This document shows positions 1 through 7,820 of a stretch of DNA of 39,656 nucleotides, in pieces; positions within the stretch are counted from its first letter, which is position 1, and every line of letters starts with the position of its first letter. Where the stretch lies: the NCBI RefSeq assembly GCF_003284965.1, contig NZ_QMEW01000038.1, positions 1-39,656 on the forward strand. The letters are read 5' to 3'. Position numbers and translations under genes: made by a program. The DNA comes from Mycolicibacterium sp. GF69. Its GTDB lineage: Bacteria > Actinomycetota > Actinomycetes > Mycobacteriales > Mycobacteriaceae. Below the pieces are notes generated by a model, which searched no databases, was not told where the DNA came from, and saw nothing but the letters and a program-made list of their open reading frames with translations.

Positions 1-83
1 GGCGAGGAGGAGTCGATCGATCAAAGCACTGAACCGCGCTCGCCGCGGGCCCAAAGATGCTTTGATGGGCAGCGGGCGGGGAC
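1..83. other. non-coding window edge
   Basis: I see no supportable gene or clear promoter in this edge segment. It precedes the start of the small secreted protein, and anything upstream lies outside the window. Confidence 0.4.
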
Positions 84-539
84 ATGGGAGGAATGACGTT
101 GAAGCGCTGGAAGGTCTTCGTCGCGGCGGCGGCGCTGGTCATGTCCGCGGGCACCGTCCCACCACCACCCGCCCACGCGATGATGACGCTGGGCAACTAC
201 GACCTGCTGACCAACCGGTACGACCGAGCCTCGTGGGCGTGGTTCATCACCGCCTGCCTCCCGGACCGACCGGTCGACTGCGTCTATGTCGCCGCGCGGC
301 CACGGCTGAAGTTCTACGCCTACTACGAGGGCGCCGCACACCTGGCCAACGGCCGCTACACCATGACGGTCGACGTCCCCGACGGCCTGCGCTGCCCGGG
401 CCAAGTGCTACCGACCCGCGAGACATACTCCTGGGACGAGCTGTCGCTTGTCGGCACCATCGAATCGCATTACGACGTCGGCTGTTTCAACGGTCCGCCC
501 GGCATGCAATTCTGGACGTTCAAACTGCAGCGGCTCTAG
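84..539 (+). CDS. small secreted hypothetical protein
   Basis: Predicted exported protein of 151 aa with no recognised domain. The N-terminus has a short basic stretch (LKRWK), a hydrophobic core of about 15 residues and an Ala-His-Ala site near residue 32, which together fit a Sec signal peptide cleaved by signal peptidase I. The mature part of about 120 aa contains four cysteines that could form two disulfides (around ITACLP, VDCVYV, LRCPGQ and VGCFNG). It resembles the many small cysteine-containing secreted proteins of mycobacteria, but I cannot name a family. Start is uncertain: ATG 84 has a weak purine-rich stretch upstream, while ATG 93 has GGAGG only one base away. It converges with the DUF1214 gene, with 24 bp between the stops. 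Confidence 0.7.
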   Translation: MGGMTLKRWKVFVAAAALVMSAGTVPPPPAHAMMTLGNYDLLTNRYDRASWAWFITACLPDRPVDCVYVAARPRLKFYAYYEGAAHLANGRYTMTVDVPDGLRCPGQVLPTRETYSWDELSLVGTIESHYDVGCFNGPPGMQFWTFKLQRL

Positions 540-563
540 TTCGGCCGCGGGGACGTCGCACGC

Positions 564-1772
564 CTACCAGCCGTAGCGCTGCCGGATTCCGTTGAAGCGG
601 GCCCACATCTGTGCGGTGCGCTCGGCCGGCGTCACCGTCGGGGCGCCCGGCGGCAGCGCATCGGCCAGATCGCCTCGCTTGACAAGCCTGGTGTGCAATG
701 CGGCGGGCTCCCCGTCGAGCATGTGCCGGTAGGTGAGGTTGCCGCGCTCGAAACCCTGTGTATCCAGCCAGTTGTGGTAACCAGGGTCGTCGTGGGAGAG
801 CACCAGGCGGATCCGGCCGTCCGCGTCGACAGCGGTACGGCTCGGCGTGTAGCTGACCGGCCGGTAGAGGTAGTCCATGCTGGTGAAGAAGGCGCCCATA
901 TTGGTCAGCATCCACAGGCCGTCGTGTGCGTCGAACTCGACGATCAGCGCTTCGTCGGGTGCCAGGTGCCAGTGCATGTTCATCGCCGCGCGTCCGCGTT
1001 TGGCATCGGCGCGGGTCGCGGTCATGTCCGGGAACCGGTTCGGGCGGTTTGCGTCGACACCGCCATGGGTGAACGGATATTCGGGCCAGTCGGCCATCAT
1101 CCCGGTGAGGAAGTCGCCCGCCCATTCGATGGCCGCGATCATCTCGCCGGACGACGGCACCGGTCGTGGCTCGGCCATGTCGACGCGCTCGATACCCATC
1201 CGCGCCGGCAGCTCATCCCAGCGGTCGAAGCCCTGACGGATGAACAGCTTGCGGGACCCGGGCGTGGTGGGTAGCCAGTTGCGCTGCCTCGGGGGCCCGC
1301 CGAGGTAAAGCTCGAAATCGCCGGCCGCGCTCGTTTCCAATTGGGCGCCAGTCAGATTGGCCTCAGGCACGTCGCCGAACGGTTCGTGCAGCACGCCTGA
1401 CCCGTCGCGCCGGGGCCCCTGGACGGTGATGTTGAGGAATCGGGCGGTGCCGCGCTCGCCGGTGATCCGATACGACGACGCCCCGTCGATCCAGGCCTGC
1501 TGGTACAGGAAGTCCGCGCAGTCGCCGCCGAGCTTGCGGTTCGGATGGCAGAAAGTATGGATTATGGGATACCGGCTGTTGCGCGTCTCCAGTGCGAGGT
1601 CGAACGCCTGTCCAAGGTTCTGCGTGAGAAACCGGAAGCCGTCCGCCCGTTGGATTCCCGATGCGGGGTTGTGGTCCTTGAAGACCCGCTCCCCCGCATC
1701 TTTCAACTGATCGCAGAAGTCGTCCCACGCCGATTTCAGCATCGCATCATCCGGGCCGTCGCCGAACGCCAT
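564..1772 (-). CDS. DUF1214 domain protein
   Basis: Cytoplasmic protein of 402 aa belonging, by overall pattern, to the DUF1214 family, whose biochemical role is not established. Recognisable blocks are the N-terminal helical region (FCDQLKDAGERVF, RADGFRFLTQNLGQAFD), the central beta-rich part (YRITGERGTARFLNITVQG, FELYLGG) and the C-terminal DUF1214 core (MNMHWHLAPDEALIVEF and a region ending in RRYGW-like residues). The start at 1772 is preferred over one further upstream because AGGGGG lies 5 to 6 bases before it and the upstream gene ends only 8 bp away. It is the last gene of the LLM/sulfotransferase/TIM-barrel operon, so a role on the same substrate is inferred. No signal peptide is seen. 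Confidence 0.8.
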   Translation of the reverse strand: MAFGDGPDDAMLKSAWDDFCDQLKDAGERVFKDHNPASGIQRADGFRFLTQNLGQAFDLALETRNSRYPIIHTFCHPNRKLGGDCADFLYQQAWIDGASSYRITGERGTARFLNITVQGPRRDGSGVLHEPFGDVPEANLTGAQLETSAAGDFELYLGGPPRQRNWLPTTPGSRKLFIRQGFDRWDELPARMGIERVDMAEPRPVPSSGEMIAAIEWAGDFLTGMMADWPEYPFTHGGVDANRPNRFPDMTATRADAKRGRAAMNMHWHLAPDEALIVEFDAHDGLWMLTNMGAFFTSMDYLYRPVSYTPSRTAVDADGRIRLVLSHDDPGYHNWLDTQGFERGNLTYRHMLDGEPAALHTRLVKRGDLADALPPGAPTVTPAERTAQMWARFNGIRQRYGW

Positions 1773-1780
1773 CGAGCCCC

Positions 1781-2548
1781 CTAGCCGTCGAGTTCTTCCA
1801 ACATCGTCGATACGACGGCACACGCCCGGCGCGCCGCCTGGAAACGGCCTTCGCGTTCGATGCGCGGCCCGATCAGCTCCAGATCGAAGCCGTGGGGGTA
1901 GCCCGCGTCCAGGACCGACGAGACGAACGCTGCGATTGGGATGGTTCCGTCGCCGGGGACCGCACGCGCCGGCAGCGCACGGTCTCCGAGGACGTAGTCG
2001 CTCAACTGAATCGCCTCGGTCCGCGGCAGCGCCCGCCGCACCAGCGCCGCCAGATCCGCCTCGGCCCAGCAGTGGAACAGATCGATGCAGATGCCGAGAC
2101 CGGTCGCCTCGGCGAGCGTGAGCGTGTCACGCAGGCTGTGCGCGATGTGCATGTCGGCGTAGAGGCTCGACGCATTCTCGATTGCCAGGGCCACGCCGGC
2201 CTGTTCGGCCGCATGCACGCAGGGCGTCACCGCCTCGCCGAACCGGTCGGCGGCGCGCTCCCAGGTGAGGTCACCGCGTCCCCCGGTCAACATATAGATC
2301 ACCCGCGCACCCACGGTGTGAGCCGCGTCGATCACCGGCAGCAGCGAATCTCTCGAGGAGAACAGGTGATACACCGATTCGACCGAGTACCCCTCGCCCG
2401 CAACCAGCTTCGGCAGTTCTGGCTCTGACAACTGTGAGTCGATCAGGCTGAGCCGCCGTACACCCAGCGCACGCCAGTGTGCTGACAACTCCGTCAACGG
2501 CGCACCGCAGAACGTCACGCTGTGTACCGACAGCCGCTGATCGGTCAC
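1781..2548 (-). CDS. sugar phosphate isomerase/epimerase-like TIM barrel
   Basis: Protein of 255 aa of the AP-endonuclease-2-like / xylose isomerase-like TIM barrel superfamily, which uses divalent metal to isomerise or epimerise hydroxy-carbonyl compounds. Likely metal ligands are Glu in LAIENAS, Asp in ICIDLFH with the nearby His, and the final Glu in DLELIGPRI. This spacing is typical of the family. The physiological substrate is unknown; in a catabolic operon it may act on a small hydroxyketone rather than a sugar. The start is GTG at 2548, one base after the sulfotransferase stop (TGA-G-GTG), so translation is probably coupled. The gene sits third in a four-gene operon (LLM, sulfotransferase, this gene, DUF1214). 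Confidence 0.8.
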   Translation of the reverse strand: MTDQRLSVHSVTFCGAPLTELSAHWRALGVRRLSLIDSQLSEPELPKLVAGEGYSVESVYHLFSSRDSLLPVIDAAHTVGARVIYMLTGGRGDLTWERAADRFGEAVTPCVHAAEQAGVALAIENASSLYADMHIAHSLRDTLTLAEATGLGICIDLFHCWAEADLAALVRRALPRTEAIQLSDYVLGDRALPARAVPGDGTIPIAAFVSSVLDAGYPHGFDLELIGPRIEREGRFQAARRACAVVSTMLEELDG

Positions 2549-2549
2549 C

Positions 2550-3716
2550 TCAGCCTCGCTTCTCGATCGGCACGCCGAAACGCTCTCGGAACGGCCGAAA
2601 TTCGTCGTGCAGCGCGTCGAGGTCCTCGCCGATGTCGGTGAGCAGCGCGGTCGAATAGCGGAACTTCCCGTGCCGGTCTCCCGCGTTGTCGACCAGATAG
2701 GCGCGCATCGCGGCCTCGGCTTCGGCGCTCAACCGCCGGCCGCAGAACTGGTAGTAGCGGCGCACGGTGCCGACCTGGTCGGCGATGAAGTCGGTATAGC
2801 GCACGTGCAGGATCCGCGGGTCGTCGACCAACGGGTCGGTCATCGTGTTGGCGATGCTCTCGCGCGTCAATTGCAGGTGTGTTTTGGCGGCGGCATACAG
2901 ATCGACCGGCCCGACGATGCCCTCACCGATGTCGGCCATCATCATGGTGCGCGAGGCCGCGACCTGCACGGGATCCCGGTGCAGCCACAGCAGCGTCGCG
3001 TCGGGGTAGGCGCCGAAGAGCTCCTTCAGCCGGAATCCGTGAAATCCCTTGAGCACCCATTGTTTGCGCGGCCTGCGGTACTGGAACTGCTGCAGCATCG
3101 CCTTGTGGATGCGGTACTGCGCGGCCGCGTCGGTCGGCAGCCCACCCACGACTGTCTGCATTGGCACGCGCCACCACGCGGTCGGAGTGAGCACCCGAAA
3201 GTCGAAGGCCCAGGTCCGTTCGTCTTCGGGCAGCCCGTCCCCCAACATGTCGTTGTAGGGATGGCTGTGCAGCCATTTCGGTAGTTTGGCATTGATCTCG
3301 CGCCAGTCGGCATCCGCCTGCGCGCGACGGGGGTCGTCACCCTCGGCCGCCCCGGGTGGCGGCGAGGGGTACATCACCTCCCAGAACCGCAGCGCGCGGG
3401 CGTCGGGGTCGACCGACATCAGGGCGTGCATCAGCGTGGTGCCCGAACGCGGTTCACCGGTGACGAACATCGGCCGCTCGATGACCTCCGCGGCGACCGG
3501 GTGACGGCGGCGATCTTCGAAAAACTCCAGTCGGCTGGTGAGCAACCAGTGGCACACGTCGGACGCCTGCTTTCTGCCGTCGGCATCCATCCCGACAGTG
3601 TTCAGGTGGTCGACCACCAGCGAGAAGCGTTCGGGCAGCGTCGGATCGCCGTAATCGTGCAGGCCGGTTGCGGCTGTGGCGCGCGCGAGCATCTCCTTCG
3701 CGTCGAGGTGAGTCAT
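2550..3716 (-). CDS. sulfotransferase family protein
   Basis: Protein of 388 aa of the sulfotransferase fold, which transfers sulfate from PAPS to a hydroxyl or amine. The 5'-phosphosulfate loop is VTGEPRSGTTLMHAL near residue 90, and the 3'-phosphate motif is LLWLHRDPVQVAASR near residue 230. The N-terminal 80 residues are helical and typical of the large actinobacterial sulfotransferase subfamily, which is about 100 residues longer than the small human cytosolic enzymes. The start at 3716 gives an ATGA overlap with the preceding LLM gene. A sulfotransferase in an otherwise degradative operon is unusual. It may conjugate a hydroxylated intermediate, or the fold may have been recruited for another transfer. 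The acceptor cannot be predicted. Confidence 0.85.
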   Translation of the reverse strand: MTHLDAKEMLARATAATGLHDYGDPTLPERFSLVVDHLNTVGMDADGRKQASDVCHWLLTSRLEFFEDRRRHPVAAEVIERPMFVTGEPRSGTTLMHALMSVDPDARALRFWEVMYPSPPPGAAEGDDPRRAQADADWREINAKLPKWLHSHPYNDMLGDGLPEDERTWAFDFRVLTPTAWWRVPMQTVVGGLPTDAAAQYRIHKAMLQQFQYRRPRKQWVLKGFHGFRLKELFGAYPDATLLWLHRDPVQVAASRTMMMADIGEGIVGPVDLYAAAKTHLQLTRESIANTMTDPLVDDPRILHVRYTDFIADQVGTVRRYYQFCGRRLSAEAEAAMRAYLVDNAGDRHGKFRYSTALLTDIGEDLDALHDEFRPFRERFGVPIEKRG

Positions 3717-4840
3717 TGCACGTCCCCGCACAGGTTCATCAGCTCGTCTTCGACTTCACGGACGTTCTCGGCCGATTGGGCGGCGTAGCGCAGGCCGGCC
3801 ATCGCGCCGTAATCCATGACCTTGGGAACCCGCAGCCCCGCGTCGACGTAATCCTTGATCACGCGGGCCAGTTGCTTCGGCGTGCCGTGCGGGACCATCG
3901 CCAGGATCATCTCCGGCTCGACGCGGTCGAGGAACTCGACAATGCGTTCGCGGGTGAGCACCGCGGGATCGATGTCCTGGTATCCCCGCCAGTTGTCCCC
4001 CATCGGATGCGCGAACCCCGCCTTGTGTAAGACCTCCGCGGACACCTGCAGCAGGAAGGACTTCACCAGCGGTGCGTCGAGGATATCCGCCAGCGCGGCG
4101 TCGTCACTGCCCACCAGGCACACCTGGATGAAGCACGGCGTGATCGCCGCGGGGTCGCGGTCCGCCTTCTCCGCGGACAACCGCACCGCTGCCAGCTTTT
4201 CCGCGTAGTCCTCGGGCGTCCACGCCCCGGTCGGCCACCATCCTTGCGCGTAGCGACCGACGATGTCGAGGGTGCGCGGTCCGCTGCCACCGATCCAGAT
4301 CGGCGGAGGACGACCCCCGTACGGTTCGGTGTCGAGGCGGGCGTGGCGCAACCGGTAGAACCGGCCGTCGAAATCGACGGGGCCGTCGCTTTCCCACAGC
4401 AGGCGGATCACCTGCAGCGCCTCCTCCAACCGGCTGACCGGCGTGGTGAAGTCGAAGCCGTACGGCACGGTGTTCTCGGTCTCACCACTGCCTAGGCCCA
4501 GGATGAAGCGGCCCTTCGCGAGGTGGTCGATCGTCAGCGCGCTCTGCGCGAGCAACGCCGGGTGACGCCGCACGGTGTCGACGACGCTGGTCACCAGTGG
4601 CACGTGCTTGGTCAACACTGCGGCTGCCGCCGCGACAGCCATCCCGTCCAGATGCCGGTGCGGAGATGCGGAAACCGTTGCCAGGTCGGTGAATTCGGGT
4701 GTCCAGATCGAGTCCGGCCAGAAGCTGACCATGTGATCGGGCAACCAGATCGAGTGGTACCGGCCGCTGTCGAAGTGATCCAGCACCGACAGGTCCAGCG
4801 GCAGCGTGGTGCGCAGATATGCGGCGGGCTGCACCTTCAC
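3713..4840 (-). CDS. LLM-class (probably F420-dependent) oxidoreductase
   Basis: Bacterial luciferase-like TIM barrel protein of 375 aa. Family members are hydride-transfer enzymes using F420 or FMN. Diagnostic blocks are the N-terminal barrel strand with SIWLPDHM, the central RFILGLGSGETENTVPYGFDF segment (cofactor phosphate site) and PPIWIGGSGPRTLDIVGRYAQGWWP. The C-terminal GDNWRGYQDIDP and EFLDRVEPEMI blocks resemble mycobacterial F420-dependent keto-reductases of the phthiodiolone ketoreductase type, so reduction of a keto group is a reasonable guess; this is inference. The start is GTG 4840 with GGAAGGGG upstream. It is the first gene of a four-gene operon with ATGA coupling to the sulfotransferase. 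Confidence 0.85.
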   Translation of the reverse strand: MKVQPAAYLRTTLPLDLSVLDHFDSGRYHSIWLPDHMVSFWPDSIWTPEFTDLATVSASPHRHLDGMAVAAAAAVLTKHVPLVTSVVDTVRRHPALLAQSALTIDHLAKGRFILGLGSGETENTVPYGFDFTTPVSRLEEALQVIRLLWESDGPVDFDGRFYRLRHARLDTEPYGGRPPPIWIGGSGPRTLDIVGRYAQGWWPTGAWTPEDYAEKLAAVRLSAEKADRDPAAITPCFIQVCLVGSDDAALADILDAPLVKSFLLQVSAEVLHKAGFAHPMGDNWRGYQDIDPAVLTRERIVEFLDRVEPEMILAMVPHGTPKQLARVIKDYVDAGLRVPKVMDYGAMAGLRYAAQSAENVREVEDELMNLCGDVQ

Positions 4841-4925
4841 ACGAAGGCCCCTTCCTGCGCCGAACGTGGGTTACCGTCACGCAAAACCGCCGGATGGCGT
4901 AACACAATCTCACACTCGCGCACCA
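4841..4925. promoter_or_regulatory. short intergenic region upstream of LLM operon
   Basis: An 85-bp gap between the SDR stop and the LLM start, both on the minus strand, long enough for a separate promoter. It contains an imperfect inverted repeat GTCACGC (4876-4882) and GCGTAAC (4897-4903). GGCGTAACAC (4896-4905) resembles GGCGTTACAC at 20330-20339 upstream of the first P450. No convincing -35/-10 pair was found, so regulation is only suggested. Confidence 0.3.
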
Positions 4926-5702
4926 TCACAGCCGGCCGATCTCGCGCAGGAACGGCTGCGTGTGGGCGATGCGGCCGGTCAGCGTCTTCGGGTCACCGGT
5001 ACACAACTGAAACGCCGTCTCAGTGATCAACGCGATGTCCTCGGTGTCGACCTTGGCCAGGTCGAGAGTGCCTGCGCCGGGGGTGGCGACAGGATTAGAG
5101 CGCGCGGCGGCGTTGACGGCGATCCCGTCGTCGTAGAGTTCGGCCGCAAGGCTTTTCGTCAGCCGGTTCAGCGCCGCCTTGACCGTCCCGTATATGCCGA
5201 AACCCGCGCTACGGTCGAAGTCCGAGAACGGTGGTCCGGCGGGCAGGTCGCCGCCGACCGAGGTCACGTTCAGCACCCACCCGCGTCCGCGCTCGCGCAT
5301 CGCCGGGATCGCCAACTGGGTCAGATGCAGCGGCGCCACCACATGCATCTCGATCATCAGGCGCACCCGTCGCTCGGGAAACCCGTCGAGCGGGCGCAGA
5401 AACGTCACCGCGGCATTGTTGACCAGGATGTCGGGTGCGCCGATCCGCTCGACCACCTCGGCGAACATGCGGTCACGGTCCTCGCCGTCCGACAGATCGG
5501 CAGCCACCGCGATCGCCGATCCGCCCGCGGCTTCGATCTCTGAGAGCGTCTGACGCAGCGAGCCTTGGTATTTCGGGTCCGGCTCCAGTGTGCGGGCGGT
5601 CAGCGCGACCGTCGCGCCCTCGCCCGCCAGCCGCTGCGCGATCGCTTTGCCGAGACCCCGGCTGCTGCCGGTCACCAGCGCGACCTTGCCGTCACACGAC
5701 AT
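4926..5702 (-). CDS. SDR family oxidoreductase
   Basis: Classical short-chain dehydrogenase/reductase of 258 aa, NAD(P)-dependent, oxidising a hydroxyl or reducing a carbonyl. The cofactor loop is VTGSSRGLGKAIA near residue 10, followed by NNAA near residue 89. The catalytic set is Ser in LNVTSVGG and the Tyr-x-x-x-Lys in IYGTVKAA. The long C-terminal substrate segment (RSNPVATPGAGTLDLAKVD) lacks the usual PG and T residues of many SDRs, so the substrate pocket may be unusual. The start at 5702 is chosen because AGGAGGT stands six bases upstream. It follows the acyl-CoA dehydrogenase gene by 16 bp, so the two are co-transcribed. It probably acts on a hydroxyacyl-CoA or alicyclic alcohol intermediate. 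Confidence 0.88.
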   Translation of the reverse strand: MSCDGKVALVTGSSRGLGKAIAQRLAGEGATVALTARTLEPDPKYQGSLRQTLSEIEAAGGSAIAVAADLSDGEDRDRMFAEVVERIGAPDILVNNAAVTFLRPLDGFPERRVRLMIEMHVVAPLHLTQLAIPAMRERGRGWVLNVTSVGGDLPAGPPFSDFDRSAGFGIYGTVKAALNRLTKSLAAELYDDGIAVNAAARSNPVATPGAGTLDLAKVDTEDIALITETAFQLCTGDPKTLTGRIAHTQPFLREIGRL

Positions 5703-5718
5703 TGCGGACCTCCTGGCC

Positions 5719-7017
5719 TCAGCTGCGCGGAATACCCGCGAGTTTGTCGGCGAACTTCGCTTCTGCGGCTTCTCGCAGCCGCAGCAGGTGCTCGGAGGGA
5801 AACACGTCCGGCGCGGCCTCGACATCCTTGAGCAGCAGCCGCGCCAGCGTCACCTTGTGCACTTCGGTCGGCCCGTCGGCCAAACCGAGGACGAACGACT
5901 CGGTCAGGTACTGTACGAACGGCATCTCGTGGGAGGTTCCCAGCGAACCGTGCAACTGCAGTGCCCGCGCGGAGACGTCGTGTAACACCTTCTGCATCAT
6001 GGCCTTGACGGCGGAGATGTCCGCGCGCACCGCCTTGTAGTCGTTGTACTGGTCGATCTTCCACGCGGTTTGCAGGGTCAGCAGCCGGAAAGCCTCGATC
6101 TCCATCCAGGAGTCGGCGATCATCTCCTGCACCATCTGCTTATCGGCCAGCACCGAACCCTGGGTGTAGCGCGAGACCGCGCGTTCGGTGAGCATGTCGA
6201 AGATCCGTCGCACCAGGCCCACCGTTCGCATGGCGTGGTGGATGCGTCCACCGCCCAGCCTGGTCTGGGCCACCACGAACGCCCCACCACGCGGTCCCAG
6301 CATGTGGTCGTCGGGCACGCGGACGTTCTCGTAGCGGACGTACCCCTCGCGTCCGCCGCCGCCGAGCGGCTGGTAGCCCAGCCCGACGTCGCGCAGCACG
6401 TTGATTCCCGGCGTGTCGCCGGGCACCACGAACATCGAATACCGCTGATACGGTGCGGCTTCGGGGTCCGTCATCGCCATCACGATGATGAACGACGCCA
6501 TCGACGCGAACGACGAATACCATTTCTCGCCGTTGATTACCCAGTGATCACCCTCGCAGGCGGCGGTGGTGGTGAACACCTTCGGGTCCGCACCGCCGTG
6601 GGGTTCGGTCATCGAGAAACACGAGACGATCCGGTTGTCGAGCAGCGGCTCCAGATACCGCTGCTTGAGTTCGGGCGTGCCGTAGTGCGCGAGGATCTCG
6701 CTGTTACCGGAATCCGGTGCCTGCGAGCCGAATACGATCGGCGCGCATTCGGACCGGCCGAGGATCTCGTTGAGCAGGGCGAGCTTGACCTGGCCGTAAC
6801 CCGGACCGCCGAGATGAGCACCCAGATGCGTGGCCCACAGCCCGCGCTCCTTGACGATCTCCTGCAGCGGCGGAATCAGTGCCTGGCGCACCGGGTCGTT
6901 GAGGTCGTGTGACTCCTTGACGATCAGATCGATGGGCTCGCACTCGTTGCGGACGAACTCCGCCACCCACGCCAGTTGCTCTGCCCACTCCGGGTCGGTC
7001 GAGAAATCCCAGGCCAC
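5719..7017 (-). CDS. acyl-CoA dehydrogenase (ACAD10/11-like subclass)
   Basis: FAD-dependent acyl-CoA dehydrogenase of 432 aa that introduces an alpha-beta double bond into acyl-CoA thioesters. Seen are the N-terminal helical domain, the flavin strand segment CFSMTEPHGGADPKVF, WVINGEKWYSSFAS, and the C-terminal ALQLHGSLGTSHEMPFVQYL and LGLADGPTEVHKVTLAR. The GPTEVH type of ending belongs to the larger ACAD10/11-like subclass rather than the short-chain type with YEGT. The start is GTG 7017 with GGAAGGA upstream; an ATG seven bases upstream is out of frame. It is co-oriented with the crotonase upstream (22-bp gap) and the SDR downstream, so it forms a beta-oxidation-like module. Confidence 0.9.
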   Translation of the reverse strand: MAWDFSTDPEWAEQLAWVAEFVRNECEPIDLIVKESHDLNDPVRQALIPPLQEIVKERGLWATHLGAHLGGPGYGQVKLALLNEILGRSECAPIVFGSQAPDSGNSEILAHYGTPELKQRYLEPLLDNRIVSCFSMTEPHGGADPKVFTTTAACEGDHWVINGEKWYSSFASMASFIIVMAMTDPEAAPYQRYSMFVVPGDTPGINVLRDVGLGYQPLGGGGREGYVRYENVRVPDDHMLGPRGGAFVVAQTRLGGGRIHHAMRTVGLVRRIFDMLTERAVSRYTQGSVLADKQMVQEMIADSWMEIEAFRLLTLQTAWKIDQYNDYKAVRADISAVKAMMQKVLHDVSARALQLHGSLGTSHEMPFVQYLTESFVLGLADGPTEVHKVTLARLLLKDVEAAPDVFPSEHLLRLREAAEAKFADKLAGIPRS

Positions 7018-7039
7018 TGTCCATCCTTCCGTGCGCGCT

Positions 7040-7819
7040 TCAGTCGCGCGACCACTTCTGCCGGCGTTGCGCGGCCTCATCGGTGGCGTGGCTGAGCACC
7101 TGGTTGCGGTTCTCCAATTCCATGGCGGCAGACAGCCCGGCCGCGTCGGTGTTGGTCTGCAGTGCCCGCTTGGTCAGTTGCACACCCAGCGGCGAGAGGT
7201 CGGCGATGCTCGCCGCGATCTCGAGCGCGCGTTCGGTGAGCCGTTCCGGTTCGACGATTTCACTGACCAGGCCGCGGCGGTCGGCTTCGTCGGCGCCGAC
7301 CGTGCGGCCGGTGAGCATCCAGTCCGCCGCCACACTGGTGCCGACGATCCTGGGCAGGTGGTAGCTCATGCCCATCTCGGCGCCCGACAGTCCCAGCAGG
7401 ATCGCCGCATTTCCGAATGTCGCTGCGGTGGAGCAGATCCGGATGTCGGCGCCCAGGCACAGCGCGAGCCCGGCGCCGACACACGGCCCGTTCACGGCCG
7501 CGACGACCGGCTGCGGCATGGCCCGGATCGCCTGCGGCAGCGCCGCCATCGCCTGCTGGAAGCGCATGCGCTCGATCGCCGGGGCGGACGCATCGATCGT
7601 CTGCGGCCCGAAGTTGCGCACGTCGATACCGGCGCAGAACCCGCGCCCGGCTCCGGTCAGGACGACGACGTTGACCGAGGTGTCGACGGCGATCTCGGCG
7701 AAGAACCGCGCCAGCTCGTCGCGCATGACCTCGTTGATCGCGTTGAGCTGTTTGGGCCGGTTGAGTTGCAGAACCGCGATGCCGGGCCGGCCCCGGTCGA
7801 CGATCAGCGCGTCGGCCAT
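7040..7819 (-). CDS. enoyl-CoA hydratase/isomerase family (crotonase fold)
   Basis: Crotonase-fold protein of 259 aa. The oxyanion hole glycine blocks are FCAGIDV (near 62) and GPCVGAGLAL (111-120). The two glutamates that activate water in classical hydratases (Glu144 and Glu164 of the rat enzyme) align here with Ala119 and Ala139, so ordinary hydration is doubtful. Instead Glu148 in GLSGAEMG sits where dienoyl-CoA isomerases carry a catalytic Asp. An isomerase, C-C hydrolase or other crotonase chemistry is therefore more likely; this is an alignment made by eye. The start at 7819 lies one base after the stop of the upstream acyl-CoA dehydrogenase (TGA-C-ATG). Expression with the acyl-CoA dehydrogenase pair suggests the product of that pair is its substrate. 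Confidence 0.88.
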   Translation of the reverse strand: MADALIVDRGRPGIAVLQLNRPKQLNAINEVMRDELARFFAEIAVDTSVNVVVLTGAGRGFCAGIDVRNFGPQTIDASAPAIERMRFQQAMAALPQAIRAMPQPVVAAVNGPCVGAGLALCLGADIRICSTAATFGNAAILLGLSGAEMGMSYHLPRIVGTSVAADWMLTGRTVGADEADRRGLVSEIVEPERLTERALEIAASIADLSPLGVQLTKRALQTNTDAAGLSAAMELENRNQVLSHATDEAAQRRQKWSRD

Positions 7820-7820
7820 G

